Under the pieces are notes generated by a model, which worked only from the letters and a program-made list of their open reading frames with translations, was not told the origin of the DNA and did not search any database. Of a DNA stretch of 64,000 bases, positions 1 through 8,448 are shown piece by piece (the stretch's first letter is position 1; each line of letters opens with the position of its first letter). This DNA is from Streptomyces sp. NBC_00459. Its GTDB lineage: Bacteria; Actinomycetota; Actinomycetes; Streptomycetales; Streptomycetaceae. The position numbers were made by a program, and so were the translations under genes. The stretch is taken from assembly GCF_036013955.1 (NCBI RefSeq), contig NZ_CP107903.1, positions 5,022,001-5,086,000 on the forward strand, read 5' to 3'.

Positions 1-1380
1 GGCTGCGGCGACCGGCTCCTTCTCGGGGTCGTCGGCCTGGTCCTCGGAACTCTCCGCGTCCTCCGCCGCGCCGGCCGCGGCGGTCTCCGGCAGCTGGGCG
101 GTCCAGCGGCGCGAGATGTAGGCGATGCCGACAAGGACGACCACCAGGCCGATCTTGACGAGCAGCAGCTGTCCGTACGAGGTGTCGGTGAGCGCCGACC
201 AGGAGCCGAGCTGGCGCCAGGACTGGTAGATCCCGGTCGCCACCAGCGCCAGCACGCTGCCGAAGGCGACACGCGAGAAGCGGCGTACGGCCGAACCCTC
301 GATCGGGGTGTCCGCGGGCGCCCGGAACAGCGCGACCAGGAGCGCTGAGAGCCCGCCGAGCCAGACGGCGACGGCGATCAGATGGAGCACGTCGACGGGC
401 ATCGCGATGTTGGGCTGGAGGCCGGTCGAGGCGTGTTCGGCCAGCGCCCAGGTGGCGGCCAGCCCGATCGCCACGACTCCGCCGCCGATGCCGAGCCCGA
501 AGGTGAGGTCCCGCCGCGCGGAACTCTCGTCCAGCTCCTCCTCCCCCTCGTCCTCGTCGCCCTCGTCGCTCTCGTCGTCCTCCGTCTCGGGCCGGGCGTA
601 CGCCCCGAAGAGGACCGCGATGAACAGCGCGCCGGCCGCGAGCAGCAGCAGCCGGGAGACGAGCGCGGCACCCGTCTTGGTCTGCAGGACGTCTCCGAGG
701 AGGCCCAGGTCGAAGATGTCGCCGACCTTGCCGGAGCCGGTGTACGAGCCGCGCATCAGCAGGAGCGCGAGTGTGGCCGCGGTCATCGCGAGCCACCCGG
801 AGACGACGAGCCGCTGGAGCGCCCGTACGCCGGAGCCGCGCTGCCAGCAGGCGAGGACGAAGGCGGCGCCGCCGACCATGACGATGAAGCCCGCGTACGA
901 GACGTACCGGCCGAAGCCGTAGAGGGCGCCGACGACTCCGCCGCCCGCTGTCTGGTCGGAGACCGAGACGGAGGTGACGGAGGGGGCGCCGATGGAGAAG
1001 GTGAAGGCGCCGGCGACGGGGTGACTGTCCGCCGAGACGACCTGGTAGGCGACGGTGAAGGTGCCGTCGGGCAGCCCGGAGTGGAGCGGGACGCCGTAGG
1101 TCGTGCCGCTCAGCTCGGTCGCCTTGCCGGTGTCGACACGCTTGCCGTTGGGGTCGAGCACGCGGAACGCGCCGTCGGACAGCGCGACCTTCTCGGAGAA
1201 GGTCAGCGTCACCTGGGTCGGGGCCTTGTCGACCACCACACCCTGCTGCGGGGCGCTGCCGGTGAGCGCGGCGTGTGCGGAGACCGGCGCGGCGCCGGCC
1301 AGCCCGGCGAGCAGCGCGGCGGCGACCGCGAGGAACAGCAGCACCAGGGGCCGCACGCGCGGGGCGATGGTCTGTGTCAC
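1..1380 (-). CDS. CopC-CopD fusion copper resistance protein (partial, C-terminus beyond window)
   Basis: The minus-strand frame is open from GTG 1380 to the window edge (460 codons visible). A GAGGGAGGG ribosome site lies just upstream of the GTG. The N-terminus is a signal peptide ending near residue 35, so the mature protein would begin with His36 (HAALTGSAP), the copper-binding N-terminal His of CopC. A second CopC His lies in SADSHPVAG. A CopD-type membrane domain of several hydrophobic helices follows, interrupted by an acidic Glu/Asp linker. The family moves or binds periplasmic copper. It is the last visible gene of a cluster with PCuAC, SCO1 and YcnI proteins, which supports a role in copper delivery or tolerance. 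Direction of copper transport is not decided by the sequence. Confidence 0.88.
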   Translation of the reverse strand, partial: MTQTIAPRVRPLVLLFLAVAAALLAGLAGAAPVSAHAALTGSAPQQGVVVDKAPTQVTLTFSEKVALSDGAFRVLDPNGKRVDTGKATELSGTTYGVPLHSGLPDGTFTVAYQVVSADSHPVAGAFTFSIGAPSVTSVSVSDQTAGGGVVGALYGFGRYVSYAGFIVMVGGAAFVLACWQRGSGVRALQRLVVSGWLAMTAATLALLLMRGSYTGSGKVGDIFDLGLLGDVLQTKTGAALVSRLLLLAAGALFIAVLFGAYARPETEDDESDEGDEDEGEEELDESSARRDLTFGLGIGGGVVAIGLAATWALAEHASTGLQPNIAMPVDVLHLIAVAVWLGGLSALLVALFRAPADTPIEGSAVRRFSRVAFGSVLALVATGIYQSWRQLGSWSALTDTSYGQLLLVKIGLVVVLVGIAYISRRWTAQLPETAAAGAAEDAESSEDQADDPEKEPVAAA

Positions 1381-1399
1381 GGTGATCCCTCCCTCGGTC

Positions 1400-1912
1400 T
1401 CAGTGTCCGGTCTTCGGGTTGTACGTCGCCGACTTCACCGGCATCTCGACGGTGATCGGCGAGGTTTTGGCAAAGTGCAGTCGCACGGAGACCTTCTCGC
1501 CCTCCCGCGGCTTGCGCTTGAGCTGCTCGAACATCAGATGGTCGCCGCCGCTCCGCAGGACGAGTTCGCCGTGGGCCGGGATGTCGAGGTGCTCGGCCTC
1601 CTCCATGGTCTGCCCGACGGTCTTGTGCACGGTGACATCGCCGGCGACATCGCTGGTGACGCGGGTGAGCACGTCACCGGCGGCGCCCTTGTTGGTGATG
1701 ACGAGGAACCCGGCGGCCATGGAGTCCGAGACCGGCTGGGGCATGTAGGCGGAGCCGACGGACAGCCCGGCGCTGTCGCCGTCGGACCCGGACTCCGAAC
1801 TCCCGCACCCGGCGAGGACGAGTGCTCCGGCGAGGACGGTGGCCGTCGCTACGGCGAGATGCCGCGCAGGCCGTACAGGCCGCGCAGTGGTCAAGAGCCT
1901 CGGGGGCCTCAC
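1400..1912 (-). CDS. PCu(A)C-type copper chaperone lipoprotein
   Basis: A 170-residue protein. The chosen GTG start overlaps the TGA stop of the upstream SCO1 gene (GTGA), indicating translational coupling. A much longer open frame upstream lies inside the SCO1 gene and is rejected. A basic N-terminus and hydrophobic core end in a lipobox LAGCGSS, so it should be membrane-anchored outside the cell. The PCuAC (DUF461) copper site is visible as Met (SAYMPQPVSDSM), His (VTVHKTVGQTM) and the C-terminal GGDHLMF motif. The family delivers Cu(I), usually to the CuA site of cytochrome c oxidase together with SCO1. That role here is inferred from family and neighbours. Confidence 0.9.
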   Translation of the reverse strand: MRPPRLLTTARPVRPARHLAVATATVLAGALVLAGCGSSESGSDGDSAGLSVGSAYMPQPVSDSMAAGFLVITNKGAAGDVLTRVTSDVAGDVTVHKTVGQTMEEAEHLDIPAHGELVLRSGGDHLMFEQLKRKPREGEKVSVRLHFAKTSPITVEMPVKSATYNPKTGH

Positions 1913-2562
1913 GGGTTCTGTCCCTTGATGATCTTGGGGAGGTCCTTGATGTAGTCGTCGACGGTGGCGTCCTCGCCGTACAGGACATAGCCGCCGTCGG
2001 TCTTCGGGGAGAACGCGATGACCTGGGTGCCGTGCATCGAGATCGTCTTGCCGTTCTTGTCCTTCGACGTCGGCTCGATGGAGATGCCGAGGGTGCGGGC
2101 GCCCGCCTGGATGGTGGCGAAGTCGCCGGTCAGACCGACCACCTGGGGGTCGATGCCCTTGAGCCACTTGCCGAGCGCGGCCGGGGTGTCCCGCTTCGGG
2201 TCGGTGGTGACGAACACGATGCGGAGCTTGTCCTGGTCGGCCTTGGGCAGCTGCTTCTTGGCGACGGCGATGTTGCTCATCGTCAGTGGGCAGACGTCGG
2301 GGCAGTTGGTGTAGCCGAAGTAGATGAGCGTGGGCCGGCCCTTGGTCTCCGCGCGGAAGTCGTACGGCTTGCCCTGGGTGTCGGTGAGGACGAGGTCAGG
2401 CTTCTCGAACGGCTGGTCGAGGATCGTGGCCGCCTTGTCCGAGCCGGCCTCGACGGAGACATCGGCGACCGACTGGCCGGAGTCGTCGCCACTGCCGCAG
2501 GCGGAGAGGGTCAGGGTGGCCGCGACGAGCAGGGCGGACGCGGCGAACAGCTTCTTGCGCAT
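1909..2562 (-). CDS. SCO1/SenC-family copper chaperone lipoprotein
   Basis: 217 residues. The lipobox LSAC places the lipidated Cys at residue 22. The thioredoxin-like fold carries the metal/redox motif CPDVC (Cys87, Cys91) and a conserved downstream His (about residue 177, in SMHGTQ), the three copper ligands of SCO1. SCO proteins load copper onto cytochrome c oxidase subunit II or act as thiol-disulfide reductants outside the membrane. The stop overlaps the start of the PCuAC gene, so both are probably made together. A good AAGGAG-like site precedes the ATG. Confidence 0.93.
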   Translation of the reverse strand: MRKKLFAASALLVAATLTLSACGSGDDSGQSVADVSVEAGSDKAATILDQPFEKPDLVLTDTQGKPYDFRAETKGRPTLIYFGYTNCPDVCPLTMSNIAVAKKQLPKADQDKLRIVFVTTDPKRDTPAALGKWLKGIDPQVVGLTGDFATIQAGARTLGISIEPTSKDKNGKTISMHGTQVIAFSPKTDGGYVLYGEDATVDDYIKDLPKIIKGQNP

Positions 2563-2682
2563 AAGGAGAGTTCCCGAAGGTGTCGTTCGTGGAAGGTTCG
2601 GCGCGCACCCAGGGGTGTACGGGACACCGGGGGCGTACGGGACAACCGCACGCCCCCGGCGCGCACCGGAGGTGAGCGGGTG

Positions 2683-3411
2683 TCAGACGGTGGTGCGGCG
2701 ACGGCCGGCCACGCCGTACGCGACGCCCGCGACACCGACGACGATGCCCACGACGCCCAGCACGCGCGCGGTGGTGTCGCTGCTGTCGGCGGGTTCGGCG
2801 GCGGTGGTCGTGGTCTTCGCGGCGGCCTGCTCGGCGGTCTCCGCCGAGGCTGCCGCGCCGCCATGGTGGTCCCCGGTGGCGGCGGACAGGGCGAGTACCG
2901 GAGCGGGGTTGTCGGGCTCCTCGGCGCCGTCCTTCTGGACCTCGATCCAGCGGACGACCTCCTTGTTGGAGTACGTCTGGAGCGCCTTGAAGACGAGCTC
3001 GTCGGTGTCCTCGGGCAGCTGGCCGACGGAGAGCGGGAACTTCTGGAAGAAGCCGGGCTCGACGCCCTTGCCGGTGGCGGTCCAGGTGACCTTGGAGACG
3101 GCCTCGGAGATCTTCTCGCCGTGCAGTTCGAGGGGCTTGGCCAGCTTGGACCTGGTGACCTTGACGGTCCAGCCGTCGATCGGCTGCGGCATCACCGAGG
3201 CGAGCGGGTGCTCGGTCGGGAAGCTGACCTCGAGCTTGGTGGTCGAGGCGTTGTCGCGCTCGTTCGGCACCTTGAAGTTGACGGTCGCGTAGCCGCCCTT
3301 GGCGGCGGTGCCCTCGGCCGAGACGCTGACGTGCGCGAAGGCGGGGCCGGACAGGACGAGGACGGTGGCACCGGCGAGGGCGCCGGCGGCGGCGATACGG
3401 GAAACCTTCAT
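2683..3411 (-). CDS. YcnI-like copper-binding membrane-anchored protein (DUF1775)
   Basis: 242 residues from ATG 3411, with GGAG about 11 nt upstream; an in-frame extension to 3588 has no better site. The signal peptide ends AFA, leaving His27 as the mature N-terminus (HVSVSAEG), the mononuclear Cu(II) ligand described for YcnI. The DUF1775 beta-sandwich has the conserved DGWTVKV tryptophan. A Ser/Thr/Ala-rich linker and one C-terminal transmembrane helix followed by RRR anchor it facing outward. It lies 120 bp upstream of the SCO1 gene on the same strand and is likely part of the same copper regulon. Confidence 0.92.
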   Translation of the reverse strand: MKVSRIAAAGALAGATVLVLSGPAFAHVSVSAEGTAAKGGYATVNFKVPNERDNASTTKLEVSFPTEHPLASVMPQPIDGWTVKVTRSKLAKPLELHGEKISEAVSKVTWTATGKGVEPGFFQKFPLSVGQLPEDTDELVFKALQTYSNKEVVRWIEVQKDGAEEPDNPAPVLALSAATGDHHGGAAASAETAEQAAAKTTTTAAEPADSSDTTARVLGVVGIVVGVAGVAYGVAGRRRTTV

Positions 3412-3612
3412 GACGGAAGGCACTCCATTTCGAGTGAGGTCGTCCCCGACGGGGCCGGAGAGGATCCGACAGATCGGAGAGCGAGGAGGAAAGAGGGACG
3501 CGCGTGCGAAGCGGTGCACACGCGCGCGTGCCGCACGACGGCGGCTCTTCCTCGGACTCGGACCCTCGGATCCGAAGACCCCGGGCACCCGATGGGGAGC
3601 GGTCGCGTCGTG

Positions 3613-4488
3613 TCAGGCGGCGAGCACGAGCGGGACGGCGGGCGGACCGCGCCGGATCACCGTGTGCTGGAGTTCGGCGGCGGACTGCCCGAGGGGAACG
3701 AGGGCCCACGCGCGCGGTGCGTGCGGTGCCCTGCCCGGCGTACCCGGAAGGCCCGTACGGAGTGCGCGCGCCAGCGCGAGCGCCCCGCGCAGGGATCGTA
3801 CGAGCGCCGCCTCGGCCACCCCGTGCGCCGACAGCCGCATCAGCCGCAGCAGAGCCAGGTCGCCGCGGCGCAGCAGCCAGCCGGTGGCGACGGCCGCGAG
3901 GAAGTGACCGAGCAGCATGGGCAGCGTCGGCAGGAGGGAGGCGAGGGAGTCCAGGGAGGTGCCGGACCCGGCGGACACGAGGCCGTCAGCCGCGTGGTTC
4001 ATGGACCCCATGTCCATACCGCCGCCGCTACCGCTACCGGAACCCGAACCCCCTGTCAGGGGCCCGACCGTACTGATCCGTGCGTCGGCGAGGATCCGCT
4101 GGGCCTGGGCCGGGCTGATCGCCGCGAGCGGCACACCGCACAGCAGCCGGGCGGCCCGTGCGACCAGGGCGGGGTCCGCCGTGGAGGCCGTGGTGGCCAC
4201 CGACGACGTGGTGTGCTGCCCCAGTCCGAACAGGGTGTGCAGGGCGGTCTGACCGACGGCCAGCAGGGCGATGATGCCCGGGAGCGAGCGGGTCCGTCCG
4301 GCGAGCGGTGCCACGCACGCGAGGACCCCGAGGAAACCGGCACCCAACGTCCACAGCGGAACGGAGGCGCAGGAGGCAAGGGTGTGACCGGCCCCGGCCA
4401 GCACGACACAGACCGCGGAGAACACCGCGGCCCTCAGCATCCGGAAGGCGCTTCCGGAGGGCGCTGTGCGCCGGCGGCGGGCAGTCAT
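3613..4488 (-). CDS. Unknown membrane protein of the copper cluster
   Basis: 291 residues from ATG 4488 (GATGAG upstream); the frame extends to 4566 without a better start. After a basic N-terminus there are about three hydrophobic helices, then a soluble stretch with a Gly/Ser linker and the motif MDMGSMNHAADG, then at least one more hydrophobic segment and a long Ala/Leu/Arg-rich tail. The Met/His cluster resembles copper-binding loops. I do not recognise a named family. Position 201 bp upstream of the YcnI gene on the same strand suggests co-regulation by copper, which is inference only. Confidence 0.7.
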   Translation of the reverse strand: MTARRRRTAPSGSAFRMLRAAVFSAVCVVLAGAGHTLASCASVPLWTLGAGFLGVLACVAPLAGRTRSLPGIIALLAVGQTALHTLFGLGQHTTSSVATTASTADPALVARAARLLCGVPLAAISPAQAQRILADARISTVGPLTGGSGSGSGSGGGMDMGSMNHAADGLVSAGSGTSLDSLASLLPTLPMLLGHFLAAVATGWLLRRGDLALLRLMRLSAHGVAEAALVRSLRGALALARALRTGLPGTPGRAPHAPRAWALVPLGQSAAELQHTVIRRGPPAVPLVLAA

Positions 4489-4739
4489 GGCGGGCTCATC
4501 ATCGCACTGGCCCCACGCCACCCGTACGGCAGGTCCACAAGGTGGATTACGGCCGGGTACCGACATGAAAAACCATGGAGAACCGAAAGATCGCTTCTGT
4601 GGGTTGATGCACTACATACACCGATTGGAGCCCACGGTGCATCCCCCGTATGGGCGGCATCACGTCAACTGCGTGCTTACACACCGCCACTCCCGGCAAT
4701 ACGTACAGGTATGTCGAGCCGCGGCCTGGAGGCTGGAGC

Positions 4740-5225
4740 ATGAGCATCTGGTGGTCACTCCATCTTCGGCGTGAGGCTGCGAGCGTTCCGCTCGCCCGGC
4801 GCCTGCTGCTGGGCACCATGCAGACGGCGGGCGTCGACCCCGACATCTGTTTCGACCTCTCCGTCGCGCTCAGCGAGGCCTGTGCGAACGCCGTCGAGCA
4901 CGGCGGGGACACCGGGCAGGGCGACTCCCGAGGGGCCTATCGCGTCACCGCGTACCTGGACGGGGAGAAGTGCCGCATCGAGGTCGCCGACTCGGGGCCC
5001 GGTTTCCCGGCGAGCCCGGTGACCCCGGTGGCCCCGGAGGCCCCGCGCCGGCCGGTGCCCGTGGCCGCCGTCCCGTACGACGCGGAGAGCGGCCGGGGTC
5101 TGTCACTGATCGAGGAGCTCGCCGATCACGTCACCATCGGCAACAAGCCGGGCCGGGGCGGCGCGGTGGTCAGCTTCGACAAGATCCTCAAGTGGCAGAA
5201 GGACGCGCCGCTGATGGCGGTGTGA
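4740..5225 (+). CDS. Anti-sigma-factor-like ATP-binding protein (HATPase_c, RsbW type)
   Basis: 161 residues from ATG 4740, chosen because GGAGG sits 7 nt upstream at 4728-4732; the same frame opens at 4650 without a ribosome site. It is a small single-domain GHKL ATPase. The N box is LSEACANAVEHG, the G1 box VADSGPGF, and the later box SGRGLSLIEELAD. Such proteins are abundant in Streptomyces and act as anti-sigma factors or switch kinases for STAS anti-anti-sigma partners. No partner is adjacent. It is divergent from the copper cluster. Confidence 0.9.
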   Translation: MSIWWSLHLRREAASVPLARRLLLGTMQTAGVDPDICFDLSVALSEACANAVEHGGDTGQGDSRGAYRVTAYLDGEKCRIEVADSGPGFPASPVTPVAPEAPRRPVPVAAVPYDAESGRGLSLIEELADHVTIGNKPGRGGAVVSFDKILKWQKDAPLMAV

Positions 5226-5360
5226 CGGCACCGGAGACGACCGGTCCGCAGCGGTGATCCGCGCGTCGCGAAGCTGCCGACTTCAGGTTTCTCAAGCTTC
5301 ACAGGCGGCTCTCAGTCCACGCCCATGTTCCTGACGGACGGCGTCCCTAATTTCCTGATC

Positions 5361-6308
5361 ATGACGGGAAACCACAAGGACACATCGATCAGCCGGCGCC
5401 GCGCTCTCGCGGTGACCGGAGGCACGGTCGCGGCCGGCGGACTCGTGGTCGCGGGCTACCAGTCGGCCTTCGCCGACGAGGCGACGAGCACGGCCACCGC
5501 CGACGCCACGGCGTCCGCCACGGCGAGCGGGAGCAGCGGCACCTGCGTGCTCATGTCGAGCGTGACCGAGGGGCCGTACTACCTCGACAACGCGCTGGTG
5601 AGAAAGGACATCACCGAGGGCAAGTCCGGTGTCCCGCTGACCCTGCGCATCACCGTCCAGGACACCACCGAGTCCTGCGCCCCGGTCGCCGGCGCGGCCG
5701 TGGAGATCTGGCACTGCGACGCCTGGGGCTACTACTCCGGCTACACCACCGCCAACCCCGGCGGCTCGGCGCCCGCCGAGAGCGAGGACGGCTCCACGGC
5801 CGACGACAACACGTACCTGCGCGGCTACCAGATCGCCAACGCCAACGGGGTCGTCAAGTTCGAGACGATCTTCCCCGGCTGGTACACCCCGCGCACCTGC
5901 CACATCCACGTCAAGGTGCACACCGGCGGCGAGAAGGAGGACGGCACCTACGAGGGCGGCAAGGTCAACTACACCGGCCAGTTCTTCTTCCCGGACGACG
6001 CGGCCGAGGGCATCTTCGCCCTGGAGCCCTACTCGAAGCACTCCGGCAGCTACACCACCCTCGACAACGACATGGTGTACGACGGCGGCGGCTCCGCCAG
6101 CGGTCTGCTCACCCTGAAGCCGGTCCACAAGAAGGACGTCTCCAAGGGCTACAAGGGCTTCATCACCCTCGGCATCGACCCGGACGCGGAGAACACCGGC
6201 GCGGGCAGCGGCGGCGGAGGCGGTACGCCCCCGAGCGGCGAGCCGCCGACGGACGCTCCGGCCGAAAGTGCCACCGCGTCCTCGTCGGCCTCCTCGGCTT
6301 CCTCGTAG
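5361..6308 (+). CDS. Tat-exported intradiol ring-cleavage dioxygenase-like protein
   Basis: 315 residues from ATG 5361; an upstream in-frame ATG at 5325 adds 12 residues, and neither has a clear ribosome site. The N-terminus is a twin-arginine signal (SISRRRALAVTGG). The domain has the non-heme Fe(III) ligands of the intradiol family: a Tyr in WHCDAWGYYSGY, a Tyr in FPGWYTPR and two His in CHIHVKV. The tail is Gly/Ser/Ala-rich. Cytoplasmic relatives open catechols and protocatechuate between the hydroxyls. Secreted actinobacterial versions have been linked to extracellular aromatics. The substrate here is unknown and no catabolic genes are adjacent. Confidence 0.9.
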   Translation: MTGNHKDTSISRRRALAVTGGTVAAGGLVVAGYQSAFADEATSTATADATASATASGSSGTCVLMSSVTEGPYYLDNALVRKDITEGKSGVPLTLRITVQDTTESCAPVAGAAVEIWHCDAWGYYSGYTTANPGGSAPAESEDGSTADDNTYLRGYQIANANGVVKFETIFPGWYTPRTCHIHVKVHTGGEKEDGTYEGGKVNYTGQFFFPDDAAEGIFALEPYSKHSGSYTTLDNDMVYDGGGSASGLLTLKPVHKKDVSKGYKGFITLGIDPDAENTGAGSGGGGGTPPSGEPPTDAPAESATASSSASSASS

Positions 6309-6317
6309 GCTGCGGCC

Positions 6318-7151
6318 ATGAGCAGCCGTGAGGACGAGGCGCTGGCGCTGGCCGCCGTGGACGCGCTGACCGGGCAACTGGCCCTGGCTCCCAAGCCGGG
6401 CCTGCCCGACCCGCGCGATCTCGACGCCCGCGCCACGCGCAAGGACCAACTCGCTCTGCGCTGGTCGGCCAAGGCGCTCGCGCCCGGCCTCGCGGCGATG
6501 GCCGCCGCGGCCCGCCGCACCGGCGAACCGACACCCGGGCTCCGTACGGAACTCGGCGCGATCGGCCGGTCCACCGAGCACTCGGTGGCGCTCGCGGGCG
6601 GCGGCCACCGGGGCGCCCTGTGGGCGCTCGGCCTGCTGGTCGCGGCAGCCGCCCTGGACCCCCGGGCCAAGGCGCTCGACGTCGCCGCAGCCGCCAAGCG
6701 CATCGCCTCCCACCCCGACAAACGCGCCCCGCGCAGACCCTCCCGGGGCTCCTCGGTGTCCGCGAAGTACGGCGCGGCCGGCGCGAGGGGCGAGGCGAGG
6801 GCCGGATTCCCGCACGTACGGCGCGCGTTGGACGCCCTGGCCACCGCCCGCTCGACCGGCGCGACGGAGGCGGAGGCCCGCCTCGACGCCCTTCTGACCG
6901 TCATGTCGACGCTCCAGGACACCGAGTTGCTGTACACGGCGGGCCCGCTCGGCCTGCGCCACGTCCAGGCGGGCGCCCGCGGAATCCTGGAGGCGGGCGG
7001 CACGTCCACGGAGGCGGGCGCCGCGGCGCTGACCGCCTTGGACGACGACCTCCACGCGCGCGCGTGGAGCCCGCGCGGCAGCGCCGGCCTCTTCGCGGGG
7101 GCACTGTTCCTGGACGCCCTGCCGGTCAGCTCACTGACACGGGCCGCCTGA
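6318..7151 (+). CDS. CitG/MdcB-like triphosphoribosyl-dephospho-CoA synthase family protein
   Basis: 277 residues, the usual family length, starting 10 nt after the dioxygenase stop, so probably co-transcribed. The KPGLPDPRD motif near the N-terminus and GGGHRGALWALGLL are the conserved nucleotide-handling signatures of PF01874. The family makes the 2'-(5''-triphosphoribosyl)-3'-dephospho-CoA prosthetic-group precursor for citrate lyase or malonate decarboxylase. Neither enzyme is encoded nearby, so the real product is uncertain. The 3' end overlaps the convergent MFS gene by 26 nt. Confidence 0.8.
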   Translation: MSSREDEALALAAVDALTGQLALAPKPGLPDPRDLDARATRKDQLALRWSAKALAPGLAAMAAAARRTGEPTPGLRTELGAIGRSTEHSVALAGGGHRGALWALGLLVAAAALDPRAKALDVAAAAKRIASHPDKRAPRRPSRGSSVSAKYGAAGARGEARAGFPHVRRALDALATARSTGATEAEARLDALLTVMSTLQDTELLYTAGPLGLRHVQAGARGILEAGGTSTEAGAAALTALDDDLHARAWSPRGSAGLFAGALFLDALPVSSLTRAA

Positions 7152-8358
7152 CAGCCGCGCCCGCCGGCCCGGCGGCGGCTGCCTTCCGGGCCGCCGGCCC
7201 CATCGCGTACGACGCCACCAGAGTGACCCCGCCCAGCAGCAGCCACCCCGGGGTCCCCCAGCCCACCAGCAGCGCGGTGAGGACGAGGGGCCCCGCGGTA
7301 CGGGCCACGGTGACGCCGGTGCCGAAGAAGCCCTGGTACTCGCCGACCCGGTCGGCCGGGGCCAGCTCGAACGACAGCTGCCAGGACCCCGCCGACTGCC
7401 CCATCTCGGCGACGACCTGAAGCACCGCGCCGACCACCAGGACACCGACGGCCACCCAGGGGCTCAGCCCCGCAGACAGGGCGAACACCGCGCACGCCGC
7501 GAGCATGACCCACCCGGAGCGCCGTACCGCGCGCGTGGCCGACGCGAGCCCCGACACCCCGCGCGCCATCCGTACCTGGAACACCATCACGGCCCCGGTG
7601 TTGAGCACGAACAGCGCGGAGACGACCCAGGCCGGAGCGTCGGTCCGCTCGGTGATCCACAGCGGGATCCCGAGGCTGAGCAGCGGCATGCGCAGCAGCA
7701 GCACCGTGTTGAGCAGCGTCACGACGACGTACGGCCGGTCGCGCAGCACACCGAGCCCCCGCGACTTCGGCACGGCGACGGGCGTCACCGACGGCAGCCG
7801 CAGCAGCAGCCCCGCGCACACCAGGAAACTCACCGCGTCCAGCGCGAACACCCCGAGATACGCCGCCCGCGTCCCGGCGTTCAGCGCGAGGCCGCCGAGT
7901 CCCGCGCCGACCGCCAGACCGGCGTTGAGGGTGGACTGGAGGTGTGCGAGCAGCCGCGTCCGGTCCCCGGCGGTCACCAGCCCGGCGAGCAGCGCCTGCC
8001 GGGCCGCCGCGAGCCCCGACTGCGCGGACGCGTAGGCACAGGCGGCGATCACGAACGGCACGAAGCCCCGCACGACGAGGAAGGACGCCACCGCGGCCCC
8101 CGTGGCGAGCGCCAGCAGTACTGCGGTCCCGCGCGCCCCGCGCCGGTCGGCGAGCCGCCCGAGCGGCACGCCGACCAGCGACCCGACCGCCCAGGCGACC
8201 GTCAGCCCGAGCCCCACGCGCGCGGGGGCGAGCCCGACGACGTGGGTGAAGTAGAGGGCGGAGGTGACGTAGTACGCCCCGTCGCCGACCGAGTTGGTCA
8301 GCTGGGCCAGGGCGAGTACGCGCTGCGGGCCTGCGGGCGGGACGAGAGCGTTGGTCAT
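7126..8358 (-). CDS. MFS transporter (12-TM)
   Basis: 410 residues from ATG 8358; a start 6 nt earlier (8364) is possible. No purine-rich site precedes the ATG, so the message may be leaderless. Twelve hydrophobic segments and the MFS motif A variant GRLADRRGARGTA after helix 2 are visible. The substrate is unknown; the fold suggests small-molecule or drug efflux. It lies 90 bp downstream of the MocR-family gene on the same strand and is a plausible target of it. It converges on and overlaps the CitG-like gene. Confidence 0.88.
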   Translation of the reverse strand: MTNALVPPAGPQRVLALAQLTNSVGDGAYYVTSALYFTHVVGLAPARVGLGLTVAWAVGSLVGVPLGRLADRRGARGTAVLLALATGAAVASFLVVRGFVPFVIAACAYASAQSGLAAARQALLAGLVTAGDRTRLLAHLQSTLNAGLAVGAGLGGLALNAGTRAAYLGVFALDAVSFLVCAGLLLRLPSVTPVAVPKSRGLGVLRDRPYVVVTLLNTVLLLRMPLLSLGIPLWITERTDAPAWVVSALFVLNTGAVMVFQVRMARGVSGLASATRAVRRSGWVMLAACAVFALSAGLSPWVAVGVLVVGAVLQVVAEMGQSAGSWQLSFELAPADRVGEYQGFFGTGVTVARTAGPLVLTALLVGWGTPGWLLLGGVTLVASYAMGPAARKAAAAGPAGAAVRRPVSVS

Positions 8359-8448
8359 ACACACGACGTTAGAAGCACAGTGGACCGATGGGCAGGCCCA
8401 ATAGTCACGCTCTTCAGTGGCCCAATTCCACTGAAGGGAATGCCGGGC

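Noticed and set aside
1822..4743. 973-codon plus-strand open frame
   Set aside because: It is the antisense of the SCO1, YcnI and membrane-protein genes, with low-complexity Arg/Gly/Asp composition and no family signature.
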